Shown: positions 35,524 to 48,255 of the stretch, piece after piece
Layout of the letters: each line of letters starts with the position of its first letter
Numbering within the stretch: the first letter of the stretch is position 1
Source of the DNA: Adineta ricciae
Taxonomy: Eukaryota; Rotifera; Eurotatoria; Adinetida; Adinetidae
DNA: 64,000 nt
Reading direction: 5' to 3'
Assembly (NCBI GenBank): GCA_905250025.1
Contig: CAJNOJ010000128.1
Coordinates: forward strand, 219,934-283,933
The notes under the pieces: model-generated
Database searches by the model: none
What the model was told of the DNA's origin: nothing
What the model saw: the letters and a program-made list of their open reading frames with translations, nothing else
Program-made: the position numbers and the translations under genes

Positions 35524-37657
35524 AATTTCATTGGATATGGGAAGAATTTTATTTGCATTACCGCCGCTTTGCAAATATTCAATTTGTAAATTGATGATAT
35601 GATAACGTAATTGCGCGATAGTTTTTTCATATTCTTTTAATTTTGTTTTCAATTTTGAATTATTCTCGTGTAAATCGTTATTGTACAGTTTCCATTCATC
35701 TAAAAGAATCCGATAGCGTTGATCGTAAGTTAACTTGACTTGTTCAAGTTGCTTTTGATGCTCATCGATCAATATGATTTGTTGTTGGTTCTGTTTGGCG
35801 ATCTAAAACGATTTGCTGAGGAAAGTAAACGATTGAAGTGGAATTTGGACATTACTTGATCGTAGAGACGATGAATTTCATCGTTGTATTTGCGCTTTGC
35901 TTCATCGAAATGTTGAAGATTTAATGTAGTTTTGCCGTGTTTGGCGAGATATTGACTGCATTTATCATTAGCACGTGTTAATTCTTCAATTTTCTGTTCG
36001 TATGTACGTCGTTCATCGTTGTTTAACTAGACAAAAGCTTTGATTTCTCTGGAAAGGCGAACAAAACGCTCACTTGCTGCTGCTGTTGTTGTTGTTGAAC
36101 TACTTTGAATTTTTCTTCATATTCCGCGATAATTTCATTCTAAATCAAACAACTTTCAATACCGTCTCTATCTTTCGAAGGAATTCATTTACTCTTTCGT
36201 TGTTAAACTCTTCTTGCTTAGCAAGAATCAAACCACGTACGACTTGTTTGTTTTTCTCTAAAACTTGCTCGTATTGATGGACATATTCATCTTCAATCTG
36301 TTGAATCTTTTTCCGATACTCATTTTCCTTTTCAACTAACGACTTCTTCACTTGTTCTTTGAATGAAACGACTTTCAGCTGGAAACTATCGATCATTTGT
36401 TGTTTCAATTCTGGTAGTTCATTCTTAAGTTTCATTAGTTCAGCTAAATATTGATCGCGTTCAACGGTAACCTGATTCAGTTGATCATTTGGAACAGTTT
36501 TTGTTAATAAAGACAAACGATCATTCATATCGTGTTGAAGATTGTCATAATCGAATTTCAAACTGTTAAATTCCATTTGTTTAGTGTTGAGCTTCAATTT
36601 GTAATCATCCAGTTCACCTTGCAATTGTTTTATTTTCCTATCGTCATCGGGAAAATCCTTGAAACGAGATGAATGAAATGACAAGTTCGAAAATGAGTAA
36701 GAGAATTACGGTCTGAAGTTGAAGAGAGATCATAGAAGGTCGTTTGGATAGATCTGCAATCGATTTTTCATATTGAAGTTTTTCAGCTGAGTGAATTTGT
36801 TCACGTTCATCGAATTGAATTTGTAATCGCTTCAATTGATCAGTTAATTGAATGTTGACTCTGTTTAACTCATCGATTTGTTTTTGAACTTCATTGTTTG
36901 GTTCCTGAGAAAGAAATTTGTCTCACTTCGTCAACAAAGTTGGTTGATCTTACCGTTTGAGTAACATTGTTTAGCATTGATGGTTTTTTACTCGTTATTG
37001 AGAGTCGTTCGTTCTCGACCTGTATTCGATCCAGATTTTCTTGAAGATTTCGTTCATTTGAACGAAGTTCATCGATTTGCTGATCGGCGTGACATTTTTC
37101 ATCGTAGATCGTTTCGTACATTTGTTTCAGTGTTAACATTTCGATCTGCTGTTCACTGGTTTTCATCGTTAATTGTTCAATTTTTGTTTCATATTCCAGA
37201 CGAAGAGAGAAAAGATTCTGTTCGTATTTTTCATTCAATTCGTTGATTTTGCTCTCGAAATCGGACGTCGTTTTCCGATAGATTTCTTCATTGGTCATAT
37301 AAGTCGCCAGACGTTGACGAAGACTTTCATTCTCTTGTTGACAGAGATGATGATCGTCTGCTCTTGGACTAAGAATAACGTACAATCTTGATATAGAACA
37401 GAAGAAAACGGATGGTATTACTTTTCATTTGGTACAAGTTCTTCTTCTTCTTCGTCATCATCGTCGAAAACATGATCATCATTTTCTGTATTCGATAAAG
37501 AATGACTATCGAATGCATTGACTAGCATTTGTTGAATCTCCTCTTGATTCTCAAACTCTTCTTCACATGTGGATAGATCATGCTGATGGTCATTTATGAC
37601 ATTGGCAATATCAGGATTCAGTATTAAACTGACACCTGAATTACTGATGCTGTCCAT
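35518..37657 (-). CDS. Long coiled-coil protein, possibly CEP152/asterless-like
   Basis: Starts MDSISNSGVSLILNPDIANV at 37657. An acidic N-terminal segment (EEEFENQEEIQQMLVNAFDS, then DDDDEEEEE) is followed by almost continuous coiled coil to the stop at 35518. Exons are joined by five or six introns of about 50-60 nt. The acidic N-terminal pattern, with aromatic and Glu residues before a QQ-L/M-L motif, resembles the PLK4-binding N-terminus of CEP152/asterless, and the gene is divergent from the ciliary gene DNAI3. Coiled coils are easily confused, and the protein (about 600 residues) is much shorter than vertebrate CEP152, so the name is only a suggestion. It is certainly a real gene, given the spliced, continuous heptad-rich frame. 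Confidence 0.75.
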
Positions 37658-37875
37658 GATAGGAATTCAACTGAATTTTGACGACACTTATCTACGTTCA
37701 TTTATACGTTCTTTTTCAAACAAAGACAAAAATGTTTTATCAGTGAAGTCGAACGACATCTGTGTTTTCATTGATTAACCGTCGTCATAGTACTCGATGG
37801 TTATAATGGCGAAAAGACTTCAGTGTACATCGAATAAATTTTATTCATCGTCTCTGTTCACTTCAAATTAATCAA
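37658..37875. promoter_or_regulatory. Compact bidirectional promoter (coiled-coil gene / DNAI3)
   Basis: Only 218 bp separate two divergent start codons, so both promoters and both 5'UTRs must share this stretch. I see no perfect X-box; GTCGTCATAGTAC near 37778-37794 is at best a weak match. Confidence 0.6.
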
Positions 37876-40800
37876 ATGAGCACACCGCGACCGCCACCAC
37901 GACCAGCTGCGCCTAGGCCAGTCGCACCTAGACCTGCTGCTAATCAACCGACTGGGCCGCGGCGTCCTGGTGCTCCGTCGCAAACAGGTTCACCAGCTTT
38001 ACGACCGAATCTTCCAGGTTCAACATCAGCTTCTCGACCACGTGATAACAGACTTAATACATCAGCGAATAAACCCGTTGTTGCAAGTCCAGTACCAGGT
38101 AGAATTCTTCTCTAGATTCTGATGAAATTGACACGTTTTTGTTTTATAGTCGTCAAATCAGCAACTGTACGAGAAGTGTCGGAGAATGCTCAATGTAGGA
38201 TTTGAATGAAGAACGCACGCGCGAGAGAGAGAGAGAGAAATAATGTTTGCGATTGTAGATTTACCATCCAATATTCATTCAATTTTCATTTCATCTGCGA
38301 CGCAACAAGCATTACAAATCTGCGTCGATGAAGATGTTACTCAAGATAACAACTGGAAACTGGTTGATAAAGAAGTTCTCCTGAAAGATATTGAAACTCT
38401 TGGACAAGGTTCAAACTTTTATGAATTTCAACAACAAATACAAGTAAACGCTTTTTATAATCATCCATGTCATCTCATACATATCTTACCTATAGGATTA
38501 TCCAGATAATGAAATCGCTTTGGTCTACGATTATGATTACTTTTACTCACAAAACTTCTGTATGAAGAAAAACGACTTCTATCCTTTGTTATTCTTTTCG
38601 TTTTAGTAATCTGCCTCGATCCTTTGCTAAAAAGTTACATTGAGAATGTGAGTTATACAACATAAAATTCATCGACAATTGCATCGTTCGTATTTTTAGT
38701 CTCCAGCAACATTACCCGTACAAGAGGACGATAATACCGAACAGTATGTTCCACCTGAACCGAAGATTTGGGTTTCCCTTGGAAGTGAAATAGAAATTGA
38801 AAATGAACGTTTAATCGTCAATCGAGCATTGGTAGGAAACCATGTTCTCTGGCAGCATCACTTTGTTCATGTGCGTGTGTTTTGATATAGAAACGTTTCA
38901 AAATCAAAGTTCCACTACGTCCAACGGCAACAGCAACGCCAAGTGAAAAGTTTAAAGATGTCGATCCAGATATCGAACGGAAGAAAAATTTTGTTAGCAT
39001 CGATCAATATGAAGACAAACAATTTGATATGAAAAAAATGGAACTTGACTCTGCCGTTCAGGTAGGACGACTTTGGTTTCCATGTATGGACTTTACGTCG
39101 TATGATGATCAATTTGAAATGAGTAGGCAGCTGCTGAATACCGAGAAAATGCAGCTCAAACGATTTGGCGATATCCAAAGAACCAATGGACACAATACGA
39201 ACCACGAACATTGAACGAAGAAGAACAAAAGAAAGCTATGAGTGATAATCACTTGATTGAGATGGTTATGAACTCTCAAGATTTGTATGCGACTATGGAT
39301 GTGAATCTCATTTTTAGTATTGTATTCATGTAGTTTCAAAGAAGCTCTTCAGCAAAACGTCATTCACAATCCATTCTATCTTGATTGGAGTGAACTTGGT
39401 GGTGATCTTGAAGGCTTAGGTGGACCAGGCGATTCACATCTCAAAGTATAGTTTCCATTCGTTGAAAAATAAGAATTTTTATTTTTCATTATCTTGCCTA
39501 ACTTTAGGAGTATCAATCGTTTTCATCTATCAAACAATCACGAGGTATGATCGTGACATGTGTTCAATGGCATCCAACAATACGAGGTTACTTAGAAGAT
39601 CTTTGGTTTAGATCAACTAGGCTTCATTTCTAGGAATAATTGCTGTTTCACTTGCTGCGGGACAAGGATTTGATGAACGAGTTGAACTTATCAGTAAAAC
39701 CACATCATCGCCATCGCTCATTTTCATTTGGTCATTTATTGATCCAATTCAACCGAAAGTAAATTTGAGATATCATCGTGATTCTCTTTCATCAAAACTT
39801 GAAATTTAGTTATATCTCGAAGCACCAGATGACATTCAATGCTTTCAGTTTTCACCCACCGATCCACATGTAATAGCTGGCGGTTGTGTCAACGGGCAAG
39901 TTGTTATGTGGGATATCAAAGAATATGAAGATCGTATACGGAATCCACGCGCCGATCATCGTGATAAAGACTTATTTATTGTAAGAATATGCTGCTCGAT
40001 ATGTTTCACACATAATCTGCATCTATATTTGTCTTTAGCCTGGCTTTGAAGATGAAAGTTTTTTTCAAACACCTTACCTTCGTTATTGCGCTGTATCAAG
40101 CATTGAACATGGACATTCGGAACCCATCACGGACCTTCAGTGGATCCCGGATCATTTTCAAGTCTGAATAGTTTTTCATTTGAAAAGTCTAGAATCATTT
40201 TACTTCTAGATTACCACACAAGGCTTACCGACGGAAAATCTTTCGGGAAATTGTTCTCAAATAATGACGTGCTCTTTCGATAGGTATGTCACATGTATTC
40301 GTCAGATTAATTGCAAAATAGAACTCGATTGTTTAGTCAAGTTCTTCTCTGGGAAACACGTCCACCACGAGGTGGTCCTAAACCATTATCAAAAAAAGAA
40401 CGAGAAATTCTCAATCCAATGGGCGTTCCCTTGACATTTAAACATTTAGATCTTATCTGGCGACCGTTTCTTCGAGTAATTTTGAAGTTATTTGCAATAC
40501 GCCTGTGTGCAACATTTGTGTCTATATGTTTTTAGTTACAATTACAAAGTCCTGAAGCTGGCCAAGTTGATTTTGCTCCACGAAAGTTTTCCATTCGTGA
40601 GAGTCAAGGTGATCGTGACGCTCGTATGTACTGACAACATTTTCAATACTTCCTTCGACAGATTCTTTTTCCTTCTAGTAAATAAAGAAGATTATACATT
40701 TGAGAAGAAAAAGGAGCCAACTGGCGGTCAGTTTGTCAATCCAGTCGATGATGGAAATAAAACGATATCACAAGGGAAAGCGAAAATTCTCCAAAGTATC

Positions 40801-42589
40801 GACACATTCTTCTACGTTGGTACTGAGGTAAGTTTGTCAGTATGGTTTTCGAAGTTTTATTTCATGATGAAGAAATACAAAGAAAACAATTCATCTTAAA
40901 CGAAGTAGTCCAGGACGACGATTATGAAAAAATCGCCGATTCCGGTAGTAGAGATCGTCGTCGTGATAAGATGGTCCATAACTTGAAGTACGAGCATTTT
41001 CCAGTAGTAACTGTACTTGTTTCATCAGATATGGATCCTCAGCCTCGTCGATATCATCAATATCATTCGGATGCATTGAAGTATCCAGTCGATACGCATT
41101 GGTTGAAATAAAACAAGAGATTGATAATAGAAATATTACAGCGATTGATTTGAACAACATGACGTCTAGTGAAAAAGTTCCCAACTAAGTAGAAAAGATT
41201 TCAGATCCCAAGCGTTATATATTCTCTCTCTCTGTTCACTTAATTTCCTGTAAATAGACAAGGCAGGATGCAATTTGTCGTTTTTACTTCTTTGTAATTC
41301 ATCAAGGACAGATCTTGACTTTTAAAGAAATGAAATTATGATTTCTCATCTCTTTTTAATGACTAGGATGGTCAATTAGTTTATCAAGATTGGATACCAC
41401 AAAAAGAGAATGATTCCGCGAAATTCACTAGTAAGCGACGAAGTGTTTCCTCTAAAGTATAGCTAAGATAACGTTCTTGCTTGTAGCACCGAAAGCAGCT
41501 TGGTCGGCTATTGTTCTCGACGGTCCTGTCGTTGCGTTGAAACGCTCGCCGTTTTTCAAAGATGTGTTAATTATCGCAGGCGGTTGGATGTTTCAAATCT
41601 GGCGAGAAAAAGTTCATGTAAGTAGAAATTCTCCTTCCTGAAAAATACAATACTTCACTGAATTCGCATATTGGCAGTCAAGGAACAAAGGCAATTTTCT
41701 AATAGATTTCTTTTCAATTGCAAGTGAAAGCTGATTCCGATGAAATCATAAACGGAAACAGTTCGTGTACAGGTCAATGAGGTTATCTCTGAACTTCCCG
41801 TCAACAAAATCATGTTAGATATGACACATGTTCGGTTGATAACTACGCAAATTGTTTATGACAAAAACGAGTTTTCAATTGAGCCTTCTTCTTTATAGTC
41901 TGGTTCACTTTTGCATACATCACCGATGAAAGAGAAGATCACTGATGTCGAATGGTCTCCAACCCGACCAGGTGTTTTTTATGTGGCCAAACAAAACGGA
42001 AGCATTGACGTATGGGATGTTATCGATCGAACACATGCTCCATCCATATCTCAGTCCATTTCGAATACTGCTATAACGTATCTCAGTATAAAAACAATAT
42101 CTTGTAAAGAAAAGAAATTATTTCTCTGAACACAATCATAGAATATCGTTCTGTTTTTCTCTGTAGCCAAACAACAGCTTCTTGCAGCAGGAGATAGCAA
42201 CGGCACACTTCATATACTTGAAGTTCCCCAATCATTGAGACAACCGATCAATCAAGAACTACAAGGTAAATAATCAGATGATTCGGATAGACGAATAACG
42301 GTTGTTAATGATGATCCTTATAGTCGTAACCAATTACTTCACACGTGAAACTGAACGTCGGTCATTTGTTAAACATCGTTGGAATCTACGTGAAGAGGAG
42401 AAACGTGAAAAGGATCGGTTAGCAGCGATGAAAATTGGTATTGCTCCAAGCCATATACCTACTCAAGAAGAAATTGATATTCGAATGAAGAATGAGTACA
42501 ATGAATTCATTCAATTCGAATTCGGTGTTCTGCGTGAAATGGGTCTACGTGATGAGAATGAAGCTCCTGTTATCATACCAGCAAATTAA
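37876..42589 (+). CDS. DNAI3: Dynein axonemal intermediate chain 3 (WDR63)
   Basis: WD-repeat intermediate chain of the two-headed inner dynein arm (I1/f). It begins with a proline/arginine-rich extension (MSTPRPPPRPAAPRP...) of about 75 residues not usual for WDR63. Then come the WDR63 signatures: VDEDVTQD, KIWVSLGSEIEIE, YPKNQWTQYEPR, LFKEALQQN, DSHLKEYQSFSS, VTCVQWHPTIRGIIAVS, LYLEAPDDIQCFQFSP, HVIAGGCVNGQVVMWDI, YCAVSSIEHGHSEPITDLQW, LTFKHLDLIWRPF, FFYVGTE/DGQLVYQDW and SPTRPGVFYVAKQNGSIDVW. The coiled C-terminal tail matches WDR63 (NHYFERE-like, then REEEKREKDR). About 18 introns; a 540-nt intron (about 40829-41367) holds an antisense gene. Confidence 0.94.
40891..41160 (-). CDS. Small secreted peptide precursor nested in a DNAI3 intron
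   Basis: 89-residue intronless frame on the opposite strand, wholly inside the roughly 540-nt DNAI3 intron. It starts MLFKSIAVIFLLSISCFIS, a textbook signal peptide with likely cleavage after STNA. The mature part is acidic (MHPNDIDDIDEAEDP), then Tyr/Asp-rich (YGPSYHDDDLYYRN). It ends with two dibasic Arg-Arg sites around FFHN and PGLLRLR, like prohormone convertase sites. This suggests a neuropeptide or secreted-peptide precursor. No Gly for C-terminal amidation is visible, and I do not recognise a family. An in-frame ATG at 41184 would put extra residues before the signal peptide and is less likely. Confidence 0.6.
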   Translation of the reverse strand: MLFKSIAVIFLLSISCFISTNAYRLDTSMHPNDIDDIDEAEDPYLMKQVQLLLENARTSSYGPSYHDDDLYYRNRRFFHNRRPGLLRLR

Positions 42590-42698
42590 CACACGTATAA
42601 TCTTCGTTTTATATAAATAATCATAACAGACATACGCCCACACACTTTTTTTACATTAAAAAATAAATCTGACAGTAAAAATAATTGACATTGTATAT

Positions 42699-44189
42699 TC
42701 AATTACTCTTTGATTTGTTTAATTCATTAATATCTAAAACTTTCTCTCCATCGGATTCCCAAGGTTTCATTCCGTGTCCCGGCCATCGTAGCACAAGTAA
42801 ATCTGTTGATGATGCGAATTCTTCAGGAGCGTTCTCATCCGGTAATGGAGTTAAAACAAAATATTCCACTGAACCCTGATCATCGGTGAACAGTTCCGTA
42901 GATAATTCTTGCACTTTTTCATATTTGTCCTTTGTTTTATTGTCATTTTCATGAAAAAATTCGTCTAGCGATGGATACAATGATGTGTACGATGGATTCG
43001 CTTCCATTGCTTCTTGAACAACTTTTTCGATATGCTTTTCTTCTACTGGATCAAGTACCAGTGTCATGAGACCACGTATCAATTGACTTTCTGGTGATAT
43101 ATTACTCATTAATTGTGGTATTGTTGTCATTTTCTTAATGTTCGATGCTTTGATTTTCTCGTAGACTTCGAGAATTTTGGATAGAGCAATACCAGAAACA
43201 CCACCGAGAAGTTTGCCGCCGACACTTCCAACAACACCACCGACTGTGGCACCAAGGATAGGAACTGGGATCAATATTGTGCCAACTACTGTTCCAGCTG
43301 TTCCTCCGGCTATCTAAAAAGTTGAAAACAGATGAGATTTTATCAAAATTTATGCTCGTACTGTTCCCGATGCTGATGTGATTCGTCGCACGACATATTT
43401 TTTCAACGCCACATCGCTTAAACTTCCTTTTTTTCGTTCATTTCTCTTTTTTCTTATATCAATAAATGCTGCAATCGATTCGACCGTGGTCAAGATCATT
43501 CCAGATCCAATCGCACTAAGAAACTGTCCAAATGTTCGTACACCGACCATTGCAATATCTTTAACAATCAAAGCGGTCGGATCGACAATTAGTAATGTCG
43601 CTGATTTTTCTTTAACCAAGCTGCGAAATTTGATAATCTGTTCCGAGTAATGTTCACCTGTCCGACACCATCGTGCCCAATGTTCACAATTATTTCCGAT
43701 CAACGAATAACCACGTTTACCAAGCTGAGAAAACGCTCGTTGTAACGTTTCTTCATTTGAGAAACACGAAATATTATCGTAATGATGTAAATAGACATCT
43801 TCACTTGTACTCTTCAAGTTTACCGACCATTCGCTTTCAATAATTGCTGCTATGTAGACCGAACCTTTCATTAATGCAGTACGAGCATGTTCTAATGTAT
43901 TGAAATAATGTATTACACGAAGATAATTAGTTCGTGCTTCACAAACGATACCATGATGAGCGTAGTAGAAGTCAGTTTTATAGAAACTCACGTGATCACC
44001 TGGTTTCAATTGGTTCAAATCGGTAATTTTCTCTTTACGAGTCTTTTGAAAGCGTTTCTCATGATGAGTCAATACTCGAACTACGTCTAGAATGACAAAT
44101 CGATATTCGATGCATATTTGACATTCAACAAACGAAACTTGCCGGTGATTTGTTCTTTCAAATGAGGAACTAGTCGATGTCGATCGATC
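42699..44189 (-). CDS. LRAT-domain protein with glycine-rich membrane-associated C-terminus
   Basis: NlpC/P60-type papain-like fold protein of the lecithin:retinol acyltransferase (LRAT/HRASLS) group; members are acyltransferases or phospholipases acting on membranes. The N-terminal domain has LKPGDHVSFYKTDFYYAHHG (His of the triad in HHGIV) and GNNCEHWARWCRTG (nucleophile Cys). After the domain come two hydrophobic segments: VKDIAMVGVRTFGQFLSAIG and a Gly/Val/Ala-rich stretch (GGTAGTVVGTILIPVPILG), joined by an intron at about 43316-43366. The C-terminal part is acidic. The first exon is not resolved: the open frame extends to about 44210 without an ATG, and an acceptor-like TTGTTGCAG ends at about 44193, so a short upstream exon with the start codon is expected. 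The 3' end lies 109 bp from the convergent DNAI3 stop. Confidence 0.82.
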
Positions 44190-44214
44190 ATATCTGCAAC
44201 AAATAAACAAGTAG

Positions 44215-44531
44215 CAATCGATTGTTTTTCCGTTGATTCTCAGCAGAAAGAAAACAAACGAGTTTTACATAGTCGAGGGTACAGCGAACAACAGAACAGA
44301 AAAGAAAGAAAAAGCTCCATCCTGTTGGTCGGAAGTCGATGCGCTAGTATTTATCCCTTTTTGATTCTTCGTCATCGTGAAGGATAAAGAAGATAGCAAT
44401 GATTAATCTTCAGCTGCTGCAACTTTCCACTGAAAAAATATCAATACATCAAGATTGCTATCGATTATTATTAACGGATAGAGGAGAAAATTTACAAAAA
44501 AAAACAAGACATACACTTTGCAGAAGATCGC
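44215..44531. other. Spacer between LRAT gene and CCDC191-like gene
   Basis: About 320 bp; probably contains the missing first exon and promoter of the LRAT-domain gene and the 3'UTR of the CCDC191-like gene. Confidence 0.4.
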
Positions 44532-47500
44532 TTAAGTTTTAGTATTACTGCTGGTAACGGTAGTTAATGATGAAGATGAAGATTCTGTTCCCCGAAAGTC
44601 TGGTACCAAATCTTTAACTTTAAGACGCATGTCTGCTAGCCGTTTTTCCCGTTCACGTTCTTTTTTTCCTTCAACAGGATATTGTCGCCAAATGATAAGA
44701 GCATTTTTCAACAGTCTCTTCACATTATGCTCTCTTGCTAGATCGTCTAAACGCCAAAGACGAAGAATTTCTGTTTGAGTATAATCTTGCCAGATTTTAA
44801 ACGTGTTGATCACTAAACGATTCATGTAGTGTCTTTCGGCACGTTCTTCGGCGATTTCTGTTTGTTGCTTGTATCGCTGCCATGAAGTAAAATATCGGCG
44901 ATAGAGTAAATGTTTATAAAAGTCTTCAGCTCGCGCTGTTTTGATATCGATATCGTGTCGAATGGTTTCATGCCAAACATTGAACGTACGTTGGATAAGA
45001 ACATGATTATGGTGTTCTTCAGCAGCTTGAATGTGTTCATGACGAATAGCTATCAGTTTTTTCAAAGGGTTGATACCGAAATATCGCATTCGATAGAGCC
45101 TAGAGATTGGATCAATGATGTAAATGCAGCTTTTTGAAAATTCATCTTATCTTACCGGCAATGTGCATCGGCTTTTTCAGATAAAACGCGTAAACGCTCT
45201 TCGAATTGTTTTCGTTCGACTTCACGTTCTTTTTCTAAACGTCGCTTTTCGCGTGCTTCTTCTGCTTTCAAGCGTTTTTCTTCTTCTTCTTGACGAACTT
45301 TCTCCTCCATCATTTCTATACAGAAAATACAGATCGCATTCGAAAATCAACATCGAGATTCTCATACGTTGTATTTTCGCTAATTTTTCTTCTTCAATCG
45401 CTCGTCGTTTCGTTTCACGTTCAGTTTTCATTTCGTAGCGTTTGCGTGCCCGTTCTTCCATATTCCACAATATCATTTCGCCTCTAGTCGACGGCCGATC
45501 AGTAACCACCGTTTGATTACTATGAAAACGAATTCAGTCAAACGAAATATTCCTCTTCGTTCTCGCTGAATTTACTCTAATCGACTTGTATTCAATTGTT
45601 TTTGTAATTCACCACGATTATGTGCTTGAATAAGAGCAGTGGCATGACGTCGGTCGGTAACTAACTGTTTCCGTTGTTTTTCTTCCATTTCGGTCTAAAA
45701 CAATACTATTAATTATATTCATTCCAGAAAGATTAAACATTCACTTGTTGTGCTTTGAGTACTTCGAGATTTGACAGCTGATTGTGCAGAACCTGTTGAT
45801 CTTGCTGATATTTAAGTTCTTCTATCATTCTTTGTTGGTCTAAGGAGATATCTGATTCGAATGTAAACATATAAAAGGATGAAACGGACCTTTAAGTAAA
45901 CGATTCTGCTCTTTCAGCATTTTCATTTGCGCATTATAACGATTTTCAAAGGTGTTCATTACACGTGTTGCTGATTTGTGTTCCGCCATTTCCGAGCGAA
46001 TACGTCTTTCACGTTGCTTCTTTTTACTTAAATCCTCGTCACTACTTGATAATTGATCGAAATCAAGATGCATACGACGTGTATCTGTTGGCAATACCAA
46101 TTCCAGATTTGTCCTACAACAAGATATTGATCGTATCGATTTGGTTCATGAAGTTCGATAATATTACTTTTGCTCAGATTCTTCGTGTTCATTTCTCGGT
46201 GATGAGATTTGAAAGAAATCATCCAGTTTAATATCCGAATGTGCTCGTGTTGTTAACGATGATTTGTCACCGACCGGTACTGCTGAGCGTGATCGTGACG
46301 TTATAGACGACGGACGTGATGCTATCGACACTCGTCGTGTTTTTAATTGTTGACGTGTGGTTGAATTCGTCGTTGCAGGTTGTGATGGAAATGGCGGATG
46401 TTCTTGCTGTTGTTGTTCATTTCCCCAAAGTTTTCCAGTTGAGGCAGCATCCAGAAACGAATCGATCTTTCGTTTGGTTGCCTCTTGTTCATGTTTTAAA
46501 TTTTTAGCTATACGCTCATTACGAATAAAGATTTGCCAGGTAATCATTGATCTAGATAAACAGAAGGCGATATCACTTGGTGATGTCATCTGGTATTACT
46601 TTCGTAATAGTGTTCGTTCATAATGTAAACTTGCTTGTTGCATTTTCATTGAAAAGACTTTCATTTCAGTCATATGCACTTCAGTTTCTTCTTCGAGTTT
46701 TTTCGTTCGTACTGTGCTTCGCCAATAATTAAACGATCTAAACATGCAGATTTCCGTAGAAGAAACTGTACGTAAAGGTGAGACATACTGGAACAACAAT
46801 TTCCAATCAGCTAGCGCTGCTGCCCGACCCATTTGTAAGCGTCGCTCCGAGACCACGTGCAACCATGCCGAAAAATGTTTTTGTAGAATCTAAATTGAGA
46901 ATTCGTCTGTTATTTGTATGGAAAGTCTGCAACGAGCGCATACTGTTAGAGATTTCATTCGAATGAAATCATCAACAAGTGTTTGTAGTCGTTTTTCCCT
47001 TAGTTCATTTTGTTCTTTGAGAGCGATCTCTTTTAGTTTGTGTAACTCTTCTTCTTTACGAGTTCGTTCTTGTTCTGCTTTTGTTCGTTCATATCTCGCT
47101 TGTTCATACTCTCGTTGACTGTAATGAAAACATTTAATATAGAAGAATTGTATCGTTTCCTTCCTACTGTTTTCGTTGGTCGTCTTCTTGTAAACGTTTT
47201 TCGTTCATTTCTCGTCGAATTTCTACAACATGTCGTTCGATCATTTCTTCCTCTTGCTTTGCTTTCAAAGCTCGTTCACGTTCTTCCTGTAGAAAGAACT
47301 CAAGATTCATTGGTGTACGAAGAAATAATCATTTACTTTCAGAACAACGAGACGAGCTTGTGCTTCAGCTTCTTTCTTCGCTTGTGCTTGTTTTCGTTTT
47401 GCTTCGCGTTCTCGCTGCATTTTCTCATGATTTTCCTTTACCTAGAGAAAACAACGATACTTGATACGAACGAACATAACATTTTCGAGACCTGTCGATG

Positions 47501-48255
47501 TCGTTCTTCAATTTTTGTTTGAATATCAACTGTCGTTGGTTTTGTTTGTTCAATTGCATTCAATTGCTGGCGAGTTAGTACTTCTTTGCTTCGTAAATCT
47601 GAATGACTTCATGATGAAACTGTCGACTCAAATGAATCAGAATGTTTACCGTGAAGAATATCTTTGACTAGTTCACTTTCATCATGAGTTTCATAATAAA
47701 GACTTGGATCTTTGTATGTCAGCAGATCTTTTGGTTCACGCAGGAATTCGAGTTGTTGATCGTCGTCATCGAAACTGAGATTACACGCTTGTTTGACAGA
47801 TCGAACGTTCGTTTCAGCTATATGTTCATCTTCGCTATCATCGAGACCGGCTTCTAGACGAAGCTTTTCATTAAGCCATTCATCAAGAATTTCTCGTGCT
47901 TCTGAAAAATCACCCGAAAACAAAGAAACCGTTAAAAATGACCAGACTACTTTGGTCTACCTGTATAGGTATTATCAGTTGCTTTAGCGTAGACAGTTGC
48001 TTGATTGACAAGTACCTTTCCTGTTTGTCGGCCAGATGAACGGGGGAAAACACTTTCCACAGCAGTGGATGATGCACGTTCTACTTGCCGTAACCAAGTG
48101 GTAATATCATCTAAAATCAGTTTAGGACATTGAGTTATTGAAATTCTTCAACTTTTCTCGTTACCATTTTTTGTTGGTTTCGACGGTTTATCGAGCGCTG
48201 ATTGACGTTTCTCCCATCGATACAAAGTCTTATGCGATGGTGCAGCCTCATTCAT
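44532..48255 (-). CDS. CCDC191: CCDC191-like coiled-coil protein with Sfi1-type tryptophan repeats
   Basis: Starts MNEAAPSHKTLYRWEKRQSA at 48255. The N-terminal third has EAREILDEWLNEKLRLEAG followed by an acidic DDSED, the layout I associate with CCDC191 (KIAA1407). A long, highly charged Glu/Lys/Arg coiled coil occupies the middle (about 45150-47560). The C-terminus has repeated Trp-centred helices about 35-40 residues apart: FNVWHETIRHD, YFTSWQRYKQQ, FKIWQDYTQTE and LIIWRQYPVEG. These resemble Sfi1/centrin-binding repeats. About 15 short introns. The stop is at 44532. A role at basal bodies or cilia is inferred from repeat type and company. Name is moderately secure; the family feature itself is clear. 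Confidence 0.75.
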
